A stretch of 5,502 nucleotides of DNA from NCBI GenBank assembly GCA_012797095.1, contig JAAZPS010000124.1:1-5502 (forward strand). Reading direction: 5' to 3'. The notes below the pieces were generated by a model. It was not told where the DNA came from and did not search any database. It saw nothing but the letters and a program-made list of their open reading frames with translations. This stretch comes from Bacillota bacterium (lineage in GTDB: Bacteria; Bacillota; Dethiobacteria; DTU022). Below, one piece after another: positions 1-4,948 of this stretch (its first letter is position 1; each line of letters begins with the position of its first letter). The position numbers and the translations under genes are program-made.

Positions 1-27
1 AAGGTGTGCACCTGGTATTTCTTTGTC

Positions 28-48
28 ATCCTGAGCGCAGCGAAGGAT
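28..48 (-). repeat. Palindromic repeat element, short (21-bp) form, inverted copy
   Basis: On the minus strand this reads ATCCT, then TCGCTGCGCTC, then AGGAT, with GAC following as in the right-hand cluster. It matches the short copies at 670-690 and 819-839 at nearly every position but lies in the opposite orientation. The ATCCT/AGGAT arms pair, and a short inner GC-rich stem can form. It sits 51 bases beyond the stop of the GIY-YIG gene, so it could act as a hairpin after that gene. The same element seen in several copies in one window marks it as a dispersed repeat family rather than part of a protein. Confidence 0.8.
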
Positions 49-99
49 CTCCGGGGCAACACTATCGGTTGTGGCACTGGATTTAACTTGAGTAGAATT

Positions 100-384
100 T
101 TATTCGCAGATGTCGCTGTACAGATCACGCCACTGGGGGTTGAATTCATTGATCAAGGCGATTTTTTTTCGGCGGACCCATCCCTTGATCTGCTTTTCTC
201 TGGCTATGGCTGCTTTAATGTCGGTTGTGGCATCATAATAAAGCAGTTTAGTGACATTGTATTTCTTGGTAAATCCTTCAACTAGTTTATGTTTGTGTTC
301 GTAGATCCGCCTAGCCAGGTTGTTGGTGACTCCCACGTACAAAACCTTATTGGTCTTGTTGCTGAGGATATAGACGTAGTACAT
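100..384 (-). CDS. Small GIY-YIG nuclease domain protein (URI / COG2827-like)
   Basis: This is a 94-residue single-domain protein of the GIY-YIG endonuclease superfamily, in the short stand-alone group usually described as predicted endonucleases with a URI domain. The GIY half is VYI (Tyr5) and the YIG half is YVG (Tyr16). The following helix carries Arg25/Arg26 and His30 (LARRIYEHK). The later helix has Glu63 in REKQIKGW, the probable metal ligand, and Asn82 lies in the closing NEFNPQWRDLY motif typical of this group. All expected catalytic positions are present and the length is normal, so the gene looks intact. The ATG at 384 is supported by AAGGA seven bases upstream (392-396). There is no extra DNA-binding domain or signal peptide. 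It is flanked by palindromic repeats in inverted orientation. DNA cleavage is inferred from the family; the target is unknown. Codons for RKKIA include an A8 run (162-169). Confidence 0.9.
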   Translation of the reverse strand: MYYVYILSNKTNKVLYVGVTNNLARRIYEHKHKLVEGFTKKYNVTKLLYYDATTDIKAAIAREKQIKGWVRRKKIALINEFNPQWRDLYSDICE

Positions 385-391
385 AGCCTTA

Positions 392-396
392 TCCTT
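392..396 (-). promoter_or_regulatory. Ribosome binding site of the GIY-YIG gene
   Basis: AAGGA on the minus strand lies seven bases before the ATG at 384. This good spacing fixes the start and shows that the gene has its own translation signal. I could not identify a convincing promoter upstream. Confidence 0.65.
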
Positions 397-407
397 TCGC
401 TGCCTGC

Positions 408-472
408 AGGGCAGGTGACAGGAAAAGTGCTGCAGCTTTGGGACGACAGGGAGGTGTGCCCTTCAGGATGAT
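408..472 (+). repeat. Decayed copy of the repeat unit
   Basis: The stretch from about 408 contains AGTGCTGCAG and GACAGGGAGGTG, resembling the long spacer found after the element at 581 (AGTGCTGCGG, then CAGGGGGTGCAGGG). It ends in GCCCTTCAGGATGA, the right half of a palindromic element. The left arm (ATCCTTCGG) is missing. I read it as an eroded outlying member of the cluster that begins at 517. The match is by eye and imperfect. Confidence 0.45.
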
Positions 473-519
473 ATAGGTGATTCTCTAGACAGTACTATGT
501 TCGCCCTTAACTGGCCGAG

Positions 520-544
520 ATCCTTCGGGCTACGCCCTCAGGAT
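520..544 (+). repeat. Palindromic element, long (25-bp) form, copy 1
   Basis: Imperfect hairpin: ATCCT pairs with AGGAT, then a TC/TC mismatch, then GGGC pairs with GCCC around a TAC loop. It is followed by GACA. The left flank (AACTGGCCGAGA) is a diverged form of the common GACTGGAGAGA flank. Confidence 0.8.
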
Positions 545-580
545 GACATTTGAGGGTGCCGGCAGCGTGACTGGAGAGGG

Positions 581-605
581 ATCCTTCGAGCTATGCCCTC
601 AGGAT
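581..605 (+). repeat. Palindromic element, long form, copy 2
   Basis: Same layout as copy 1, with ATCCT and AGGAT outer arms and GAGC/GCCC as an imperfect inner stem around TAT. It is followed by GACACAGGGGGAG, which also follows the element at 730. Confidence 0.8.
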
Positions 606-669
606 GACACAGGGGGAGTGCTGCGGCGGTGGGTAGCAGGGGGTGCAGGGCGGTGGTGACTGGAGAGAG

Positions 670-690
670 ATCCTTCGCTTCGCTCAGGAT
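670..690 (+). repeat. Palindromic element, short (21-bp) form, copy 3
   Basis: Outer arms are ATCCT and AGGAT; the centre is TCGCTTCGCTC, so the inner stem is reduced to GC/GC around TTC. It is almost identical to the copy at 819 and close to the inverted copy at 28-48. Preceded by GGTGGTGACTGGAGAG. Confidence 0.8.
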
Positions 691-729
691 GACAAGAGGG
701 GGGTGACGGACGGCGGTGACTAGAGAGGG

Positions 730-754
730 AGCCTTCGGGCTACGCCCCCAGGAT
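730..754 (+). repeat. Palindromic element, long form, copy 4
   Basis: It begins AGCCTTCGGGC rather than ATCCTTCGGGC, so one pair of the outer stem is lost. The inner GGGC-TAC-GCCC stem is intact, and GACACAGGGGGAG follows as after copy 2. Confidence 0.75.
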
Positions 755-818
755 GACACAGGGGGAGGGTTGTGGCGGTGGGTGGCAGGGGGTGCAGGGC
801 GGTGGTGATTGGAGAAAG

Positions 819-839
819 ATCCTTCGCTTCGCTCAGGAT
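819..839 (+). repeat. Palindromic element, short form, copy 5
   Basis: Matches the 670 copy through all 21 bases. The trailing sequence is GTCA instead of GACA. Preceded by GGTGGTGATTGGAGAAAG. Confidence 0.8.
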
Positions 840-876
840 GTCAGTGGGGGTGCCGGGCGGTGGTGATTGGAGAGAG

Positions 877-901
877 ATCCTTCGGGCTGCGCCTTCAGGA
901 T
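877..901 (+). repeat. Palindromic element, long form, copy 6
   Basis: Outer arms ATCCT/AGGAT are intact; the inner part is GGGC-TGC-GCCT. It is followed by GACACATGGGGAGGGC, a relic of the long spacer, after which the periodic pattern fades. Confidence 0.8.
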
Positions 902-905
902 GACA

Positions 906-1037
906 CATGGGGAGGGCAGCTGCGGTGGGTGACGGGGAGAAAGATGGTGCTCTGCGGGAAGGCAGTGGGTGTTCAGGAGGTGGTGCCCTGCGGGATGGCA
1001 GAGTGTGCAGAAGGTGGTCAAGATCAGGGAGCAGGGG
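906..1037 (-). terminator. Possible Rho-dependent termination region of the pilus operon
   Basis: The transcript past the last pilin stop codon at 1038 would be C-rich and G-poor for over 100 bases (runs such as CACCACCT, CATCTTTCTCCCC, CACCCACCGC), the composition typical of rut sites. No classic hairpin followed by a U-run was found here. The palindromic elements further down could stop exonucleases and define the RNA end. This is inferred from composition only. Confidence 0.3.
952..1019 (+). repeat. Two-copy tandem repeat of about 36 bp
   Basis: CTGCGGGAAGGCAG...AGGAGGTGGT at 952 recurs as CTGCGGGATGGCAG...AGAAGGTGGT at 988, with a 2-base deletion in the second copy. It is G-rich like the palindrome cluster but lacks the palindrome arms, so it is probably a separate local duplication. 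Confidence 0.6.
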
Positions 1038-1060
1038 TCAGGGGTCGGGTGGGGTGGGGG
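1034..1060 (+). other. Potential G-quadruplex sequence at the 3' end of the GspH-type gene
   Basis: Five G-runs of 4, 4, 3, 4 and 5 lie within 27 bases on the plus strand, with loops of 1 to 3 bases (GGGGTCAGGGG, then TC, GGG, T, GGGG, T, GGGGG). It fits the usual G3+ four-tract rule with a spare tract. It overlaps the stop codon at 1038-1040 and encodes the proline-rich tail PTPPDP. It lies on the template strand of the operon, so it could impede RNA polymerase near the operon end. Confidence 0.6.
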
Positions 1061-1493
1061 AGACTCTGATACGGGCGGTGGCGGGGGTGATGATGACATA
1101 GATTCTGGAACCGTTTCTGGTTTTGAAGCCGACGGTGCCGCCCCGGCTGGGTGCTCCCAGGGTGGTGAAGGAGAGCTTGTGCACCCCGCCGGTAACGGGA
1201 AAGTTATTCAAGGCATAGGAGACCCCGCTGGGCAGCTTGACCATGCTCTTCTCGAACGGTAAAAACATGCGGTAATCGTTCGCCGCCCAGCGAAAATCGA
1301 TCCGTGTATCGATCCCTCCGGTGACCGCGATCTGCTGCGCCAGGCGCAGATCGGAGACCAGCCGCCAGGCGGCTGTCTCCAGCGCCCATTGCTCGTTGAC
1401 AGAGCTGAACACGGGGATGGCGACGGCGGTCATGATCGCCAGGACCGCCAGCGCCAGCAGCAGCTCGGCCAGGGTGTACCCTGTTTGTCTTAA
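1038..1493 (-). CDS. GspH-type prepilin (minor pilin), no standard start codon
   Basis: A type IV pilin or pseudopilin-like protein, about 151 residues if translation begins at the TTA at 1493-1491. The leader LRQTG is followed by YTLAELLLALAVLAIMTAV, a textbook class III signal: prepilin peptidase would cut after Gly5, and Glu10 is at position +5 of the mature protein. The hydrophobic helix spans residues 6-28. The body resembles GspH/FimT-type pilins (WRLVSDLRLAQQIAVTGG, ending ITPATARIRV). The frame is open upstream only to a TGA at 1521-1523, and none of its codons there is ATG, GTG, TTG, CTG or ATT/ATC/ATA. The first in-frame ATG (1433) lies inside the helix and would remove the leader. 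AGAGGAG at 1499-1505 sits five bases before the TTA, whose last two bases begin the pilO stop TAA. It may use TTA, depend on frameshifting from pilO, be recently inactivated, or contain a sequence error. Confidence 0.8.
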   Translation of the reverse strand, partial: LRQTGYTLAELLLALAVLAIMTAVAIPVFSSVNEQWALETAAWRLVSDLRLAQQIAVTGGIDTRIDFRWAANDYRMFLPFEKSMVKLPSGVSYALNNFPVTGGVHKLSFTTLGAPSRGGTVGFKTRNGSRIYVIITPATARIRVSPTPPDP

Positions 1494-2065
1494 CCGGTCT
1501 CCTCTGCCGTCCCCATCGCTTCAGCCTGCCCTTCCAAGTAGAAGACGAGATCAAAGTTAAGGTTCAGCCGGTGGCTATCCGAATCCTCTTCCAGCCGCAC
1601 ATTATCCACCAGCGACTGATGGGCAAATTGCTCGATCCCTTCCAGCAGGACCAGCAGATCATCCATCTTGCCCTTGGCCGATATGCTCACCGGGATGAAA
1701 CAGTAACCCTCGGCATCCTGGAATTCGTACGCATTGAGCGATCCGATATCCAGCTTGGCGGAGAAGATCAGCTCCTCCAGCGCACCCAGCACCTCGGGCA
1801 GGGCAGAAGCTTCGGGAACCTTGGTCCGCAGAAAATCCTCATTCTTGCGCGCAGCTTCCCAGCGGCTTTCGGTTTCCTTTTTCTGCGCCAACCTGCTCTC
1901 CAGGGTGGCGATCTCCTGCTCTTCGCTCAGGTTGGCTTCACGCAGATCGTCAATCTTGGCCAGCCCCGGCTTTAAAAAGAAGAACCAGTAGAGCAGTCCG
2001 ACCACGACGATCAGGAGAATGATCGCCACATATGTTGTTGCCATCGGCTTTTTCTCGGTCATCAT
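1490..2065 (-). CDS. pilO: PilO-like pilus assembly inner-membrane protein
   Basis: A 191-residue bitopic membrane protein. A short charged cytoplasmic tail (MMTEKKP) precedes one membrane helix at about residues 11-31. A charged heptad-like coiled coil follows at about 35-78, then an alpha/beta domain (KVPEASALPEVLGALEEL around 82-99, ending NLNFDLVFYLEG around 168-179), as in PilO. The family pairs with PilN to form the platform that links PilM to the rest of the pilus machine. The first ATG (2065) overlaps the pilN stop as ATGA, and GGAGGT lies eight bases upstream; a second ATG follows directly at 2062. Sequence conservation in PilO is low, so the call rests on fold layout, length and position after pilM and pilN. 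The tail GQAEAMGTAEETG may be lineage-specific, and its DNA carries the ribosome binding site of the next gene. Confidence 0.88.
   Translation of the reverse strand: MMTEKKPMATTYVAIILLIVVVGLLYWFFFLKPGLAKIDDLREANLSEEQEIATLESRLAQKKETESRWEAARKNEDFLRTKVPEASALPEVLGALEELIFSAKLDIGSLNAYEFQDAEGYCFIPVSISAKGKMDDLLVLLEGIEQFAHQSLVDNVRLEEDSDSHRLNLNFDLVFYLEGQAEAMGTAEETG
1499..1505 (-). promoter_or_regulatory. Ribosome binding site pointing at a TTA start
   Basis: AGAGGAG on the minus strand lies within the last codons of pilO, five bases from the TTA at 1493-1491. The site is strong and well placed for a prepilin starting at that codon, even though the codon is not a recognised start. Confidence 0.5.
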
Positions 2066-2616
2066 GGCTGCTCACCTCCATCCAGAAGACTCAGCTCAAT
2101 CTCGTAGTGAAACAGATCGCTGCCGCTGGGATAGGTGATGGAGCGGTGCAGCGCTGTTTTGCCGCCAGGTATTCCTTCCAGCGCCTGGGTGAAGAGGGCG
2201 ACCTGCTTCATCGTGGGGCTGTCCCCATCGACGGTGATCACCCCGCTGCTGCCGGCGGAAAGGGCTTTAACCTGTGGCCCTGTCGCTTCGGCAATGCTGA
2301 AGATCTGCCGGTACGAGGCGGACCAGGGCGGATAATCGCTCTGCAGCGCTTTGAGCAGGTTCTCTATCCTGACCAGCGCCCCGATCTGGGCCTCCAGTTC
2401 ATCAAGCGGCGCAACGGCAATCTTGAGCTCCCCCTTCTCCGAGAGAAGGGCATCATGGTTCGCATTAAGTTTCACCTGGTAGAGATAGACAAAGAGAGTC
2501 CCCCCAACCAGCAGGGCCAGAAGCAGAACCACCGCCAGGATCGAGAGAAACCTTGGCAGATAGAAGCCCCGGGCGATCTCAAATTCGCGTGTGCGCAGGT
2601 TAATATCTTTTTTCAT
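2062..2616 (-). CDS. pilN: PilN-like pilus assembly inner-membrane protein
   Basis: A 184-residue bitopic membrane protein. The cytoplasmic N-terminus MKKDINLRTRE carries the INL core of the motif by which PilN binds the groove of PilM, although the usual INLLP continuation is replaced by INLRT. A membrane helix spans about residues 22-46. A coiled coil around 48-92 and an alpha/beta domain follow (PWSASYRQIFSIAEATG, then VITVDGDSPTMKQVALFTQALE, ending LFHYEIELSLL). Length and order are normal for PilN. I chose the ATG at 2616 because it overlaps the pilM stop as ATGA, like the neighbouring junctions. A GTG at 2625 would add only Met-Ala-Ala. The ribosome binding site is weak (GGGGGT), consistent with translation coupled to pilM. 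Confidence 0.9.
   Translation of the reverse strand: MKKDINLRTREFEIARGFYLPRFLSILAVVLLLALLVGGTLFVYLYQVKLNANHDALLSEKGELKIAVAPLDELEAQIGALVRIENLLKALQSDYPPWSASYRQIFSIAEATGPQVKALSAGSSGVITVDGDSPTMKQVALFTQALEGIPGGKTALHRSITYPSGSDLFHYEIELSLLDGGEQP
2074..2079 (-). promoter_or_regulatory. Ribosome binding site of pilO
   Basis: GGAGGT, a near-perfect Shine-Dalgarno sequence, lies eight bases before the ATG at 2065 and inside the end of pilN. It favours the first of the two consecutive ATG codons. Confidence 0.75.
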
Positions 2617-3707
2617 CGCCGCCACCCCCGTAGCGCCAGCCCGGCAGCCACGTTGAGCAGGTGGCCTTCTCGATCAAGATCCTTTTTGATAAACCTGCGG
2701 TCGCTCTCGATGAAGCTGAAGGGCTGGATCAGTTTTGGCTCAACTTTCAACTCGAACCCCAGAAAGGCGGGCAGCTGCTCGATGGAGGCGCCGCCGCCGC
2801 AGAAGTAGATCGTTTCGATATCCTTCGAGGCCGAGACCACATTGTACGAGTAAAAATCAAGCGAACGGCGCACCTGCGAGACCAGCTCATCAGCCACCCC
2901 CTGCATCCCCTTGACCGAGAAAGGATCGCTGCCAAAAAGAAGGCTGTGCGCCGATTCAAAATTGCTGGCCTCTTCTTCGGCGATACGCCGGCAAAGATGG
3001 TTGACCCCGATACTGAGGGTGCGGGCAAAGCTGAACGCACCGTTATCGAGGAAGATGATGGTGCTGCTCTCACCCCCGAGGTCGAGGATGATCTGCAGGC
3101 CCCCCTCGGGTTCACCGGTAACAGCGGTGATATAGGGGAAGACCCGCCGCAGCGCCAGGGGCTCGATCTCGATGGACTCGGGAACGAGGCCGGCCCCGGT
3201 AATAACGTTGAGGTAGCCGTTGACCACATCTTTGGGTACAGCGACCACGGCCAGATCGAGCGTGGCCTTGCCGTCGCTGAAGCGCTCGCCCATCTCGATA
3301 TAGTCGACCACGGCCTGATCAAGGGGGATCATGATCTCCTTTTCAGCCTGAAAACGGAGCGCCGCCGGAATCTCACGCGGGGCCATCTTCGGCAGCTCCA
3401 TCTGGCGGAGAATGACCGCCTGGTTGCTGATACAGAGGTTGACCCTGTTCCGGTGAAAGCGCCGCTGCTGCAAGATCTTGCCCAGATGATCGGCCAGAAG
3501 CGCCTCGTCGATGATCCTTCCGTCGACGATGGCTCCGTCAGGCAGGTGATAGATGCCGCACTGATTCAAGATGATCCGACCCCGTTCCTGTCTCAACTGC
3601 ATCAGCTTGATCTGGGAGGAACCTAGATCGATCCCGATGCTGGAGTAGCGCCCTTTAAGCTCATATGTCGGCGCCGCTCCAGGCTCTCCGACTACGGTTG
3701 AAGCCAT
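2613..3707 (-). CDS. pilM: PilM, actin-like cytoplasmic pilus assembly ATPase-fold protein
   Basis: A 364-residue protein of the PilM/FtsA actin-like family. The phosphate-1 loop is SIGIDLGSSQIKLMQL (about 23-38). A PilM/FtsA-type insert domain follows, including LCISNQAVILRQMELPKM (91-108) and the AEKEIMIPLDQAVVDY segment (121-136). The phosphate-2 motif is IILDLGGESSTIIFLDNG (206-223), and the adenosine motif is IYFCGGGASIEQLPAFLG (300-317). PilM binds the cytoplasmic tail of PilN and links the assembly platform to the motor proteins. An N-terminal extension of about 20 residues before the first strand is longer than usual. The ATG at 3707 overlaps the preceding gene by 16 bases and no later in-frame start precedes the phosphate-1 loop, so this start is fairly safe. 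The ribosome binding site is weak (GGTGGTGA), suggesting coupling to the upstream gene. Confidence 0.95.
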   Translation of the reverse strand: MASTVVGEPGAAPTYELKGRYSSIGIDLGSSQIKLMQLRQERGRIILNQCGIYHLPDGAIVDGRIIDEALLADHLGKILQQRRFHRNRVNLCISNQAVILRQMELPKMAPREIPAALRFQAEKEIMIPLDQAVVDYIEMGERFSDGKATLDLAVVAVPKDVVNGYLNVITGAGLVPESIEIEPLALRRVFPYITAVTGEPEGGLQIILDLGGESSTIIFLDNGAFSFARTLSIGVNHLCRRIAEEEASNFESAHSLLFGSDPFSVKGMQGVADELVSQVRRSLDFYSYNVVSASKDIETIYFCGGGASIEQLPAFLGFELKVEPKLIQPFSFIESDRRFIKKDLDREGHLLNVAAGLALRGWRR

Positions 3708-4924
3708 TCCGTCACCACCATTCCATAAGCGGGAAAGTATTCCGACCAGCTGCCGCCGTCTCCGGAGAGCAGGGTCAGGTTACAATTGCAGACCGCTATT
3801 TTTTTTGCAAAGATAATCCCATGCATGACCAACTGTTCACCCTTCATCCTTTGATGACCGATGGTGACCGCGCCTCCCCTGGAGAGAAGGAGCAGGTCTC
3901 CCCCGAAAAACGGGTTCTCGGTACTGTCGTTCGGCGTGCCGAACACCTTCAGATCTCCCTCCGCGGCCAGGACCACCGCCCTGTTCCCGGCAGCGGCGTT
4001 GACTCCGTTTGTTACGGTGAGCGAGCCTCCGGAGATGATCAGCCCCTCGAGCTCGATGGTGCCGCTGCCGCCGATGGACACATTGCCGTCGGCAGCGATA
4101 ATGCCGGTAAAGTTGAAACTTTCTCCCGGATCCGGGCAGATCGTCAGATCGCCGTGTTCAATATGGAGATACTGCCTCTCCCGGCCGTCCTGATCCGGAA
4201 CCTTACCGTAATCGGGAGCTGTGCGCCACTGTTTGCTGCCGCTCTTCCTGGTGAAGTGATAGCGGGCTATGAGCTGCTCCAGATTGATCTCCGGCAGGGG
4301 CTGCGGGTCCCGGTGCCATTCCCCGGGCAAGGGGTTCTGCTCGCTGTAGCGATTCCCCCCGATCGTGATGACCCCGCCGCTGCCCCAGCAGAGCCGCTCC
4401 GGTCGGCAGCAGTGGCCGAGCTCTCCGGGCACCGCTCCATCGAGCAGGCAGTTGCCCGCTCCAAGGATACTCAGGCGGTGGTTGCAATGAACCGCCCCGC
4501 TGATCACGGCCCCCCAGACGGTGAGATCATCGGTCAGCAGCACTGCGCCGGCCAGTTCCCTCTGCTCAACGATCACCCCCAGGGTCAGATACTTGCCGTC
4601 CAGCTCACCGGTTGATTCGATCCGGTGTTTCCACTGCGGCTCTTCCGGGTCGGGCGTGATCACCACGCTGTAGGAACCCTCCCCGCAGGGCACTGCAGCC
4701 AGCGCCCCGGTAAACCCGAAGTCAATCTTCTTCACTGCCAGGGCCTGCTCCAGGCCCGCTTCGGCGATATAGTGCAGCCTCAGCCCCAGCTCCTGCTGCC
4801 GGGCGATGCGGCTCTCGACAAGCGCGTTGGCCATCAGGGCAGCTGCAAGGAGCTGCAGCACTGCCGTGCTCAAAAGTAGCAGGATCAGCACCGATCCGCG
4901 CTCGCTGTCCGGTATGCAGAGCAT
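3692..4924 (-). CDS. Long PilX-like minor pilin with a beta-rich, cysteine-rich domain
   Basis: 410 residues. The N-terminus is PilX-like: a short leader MLCIPDSERG, then a hydrophobic segment SVLILLLLSTAVLQLLAAAL (11-30), then the family signature YIAEAGLEQALA (52-63). Cleavage after Gly10 is likely, but position +5 is Leu, not Glu, as is common in PilX/GspK-type proteins. From about residue 120 the protein is rich in short Gly-punctuated strands (GAVLLTDDLTVWGAVISGAV; FTGIIAADGNVSIGGSGTIE; SLTVTNGVNAAAGNRAVVLA), suggesting a beta-helix or stacked-strand fold like that seen in large PilX-like proteins. Nine cysteines lie outside the helix (80, 147, 159, 172, 173, 179, 263, 379, 381). An adhesive or tip role is inference. 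The ATG at 4924 has AAGGGG seven bases upstream and lies 24 bases after the previous stop. An A8 run lies at 3799-3806. Confidence 0.8.
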   Translation of the reverse strand: MLCIPDSERGSVLILLLLSTAVLQLLAAALMANALVESRIARQQELGLRLHYIAEAGLEQALAVKKIDFGFTGALAAVPCGEGSYSVVITPDPEEPQWKHRIESTGELDGKYLTLGVIVEQRELAGAVLLTDDLTVWGAVISGAVHCNHRLSILGAGNCLLDGAVPGELGHCCRPERLCWGSGGVITIGGNRYSEQNPLPGEWHRDPQPLPEINLEQLIARYHFTRKSGSKQWRTAPDYGKVPDQDGRERQYLHIEHGDLTICPDPGESFNFTGIIAADGNVSIGGSGTIELEGLIISGGSLTVTNGVNAAAGNRAVVLAAEGDLKVFGTPNDSTENPFFGGDLLLLSRGGAVTIGHQRMKGEQLVMHGIIFAKKIAVCNCNLTLLSGDGGSWSEYFPAYGMVVTEWLQP

Positions 4925-4948
4925 CGCAGCACCCCTTTTCCCCGTGTT

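Larger units (their letters stand above)
517..905 (+). repeat. Cluster of palindromic elements with ~149-bp higher-order period
   Basis: Six palindromic elements lie in the same orientation, starting at 520, 581, 670, 730, 819 and 877. Start-to-start distances are 61, 89, 60, 89 and 58, so a composite unit of about 149 bp (two elements plus a short and a long spacer) is repeated. The spacers also match. Long spacers (606-669 and 755-818) share CAGGGGGAG, GTGGCGGTGGGT-like and AGGGGGTGCAGGGCGGTGGTGA stretches. Each element from the second on is preceded by a variant of GTGACTGGAGAG. The period is not a multiple of three and the frames shift between copies, so the short open frames here are not genes. 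Nothing else is recognisable in 385-1037 apart from the features listed. Confidence 0.85.

Noticed and set aside
4..285. Plus-strand open frame of 93 codons
   Set aside because: It lies antisense to the well-supported GIY-YIG gene, and its first part is a translation of the palindromic repeat (VILSAAKDL).
385..516. Promoter for the GIY-YIG gene
   Set aside because: A few AT-rich hexamers (such as around 470-477) exist, but no -35/-10 pair with proper spacing stood out.
517..905. CRISPR array
   Set aside because: The repeats are imperfect palindromes of two lengths, and the spacers resemble one another and alternate between two sizes. CRISPR spacers are unique and of even length. No cas genes are present.
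538..1099. Minus-strand open frames with recurring CHPEG.ARRI and VILSEAKDL peptides
   Set aside because: These peptides are translations of the palindromic elements. The repeat period is not a multiple of three and the frame changes from copy to copy.
1204..1554. Minus-strand frame starting TTG at 1554 and reading VKTNRVHPG across the prepilin start region
   Set aside because: The Arg/Gly/Ala-rich product is an out-of-frame reading of the prepilin. Only a 1-base insertion near 1478 would join it to the pilin helix, and there is no evidence for that in the sequence.
2661..3626. 321-codon plus-strand open frame
   Set aside because: It is the antisense shadow of pilM, which has clear actin-family motifs; the plus-strand protein shows no recognisable motif.
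3665..4615. 316-codon plus-strand open frame
   Set aside because: It is antisense to the PilX-like gene and has no domain-like pattern or convincing start signal.
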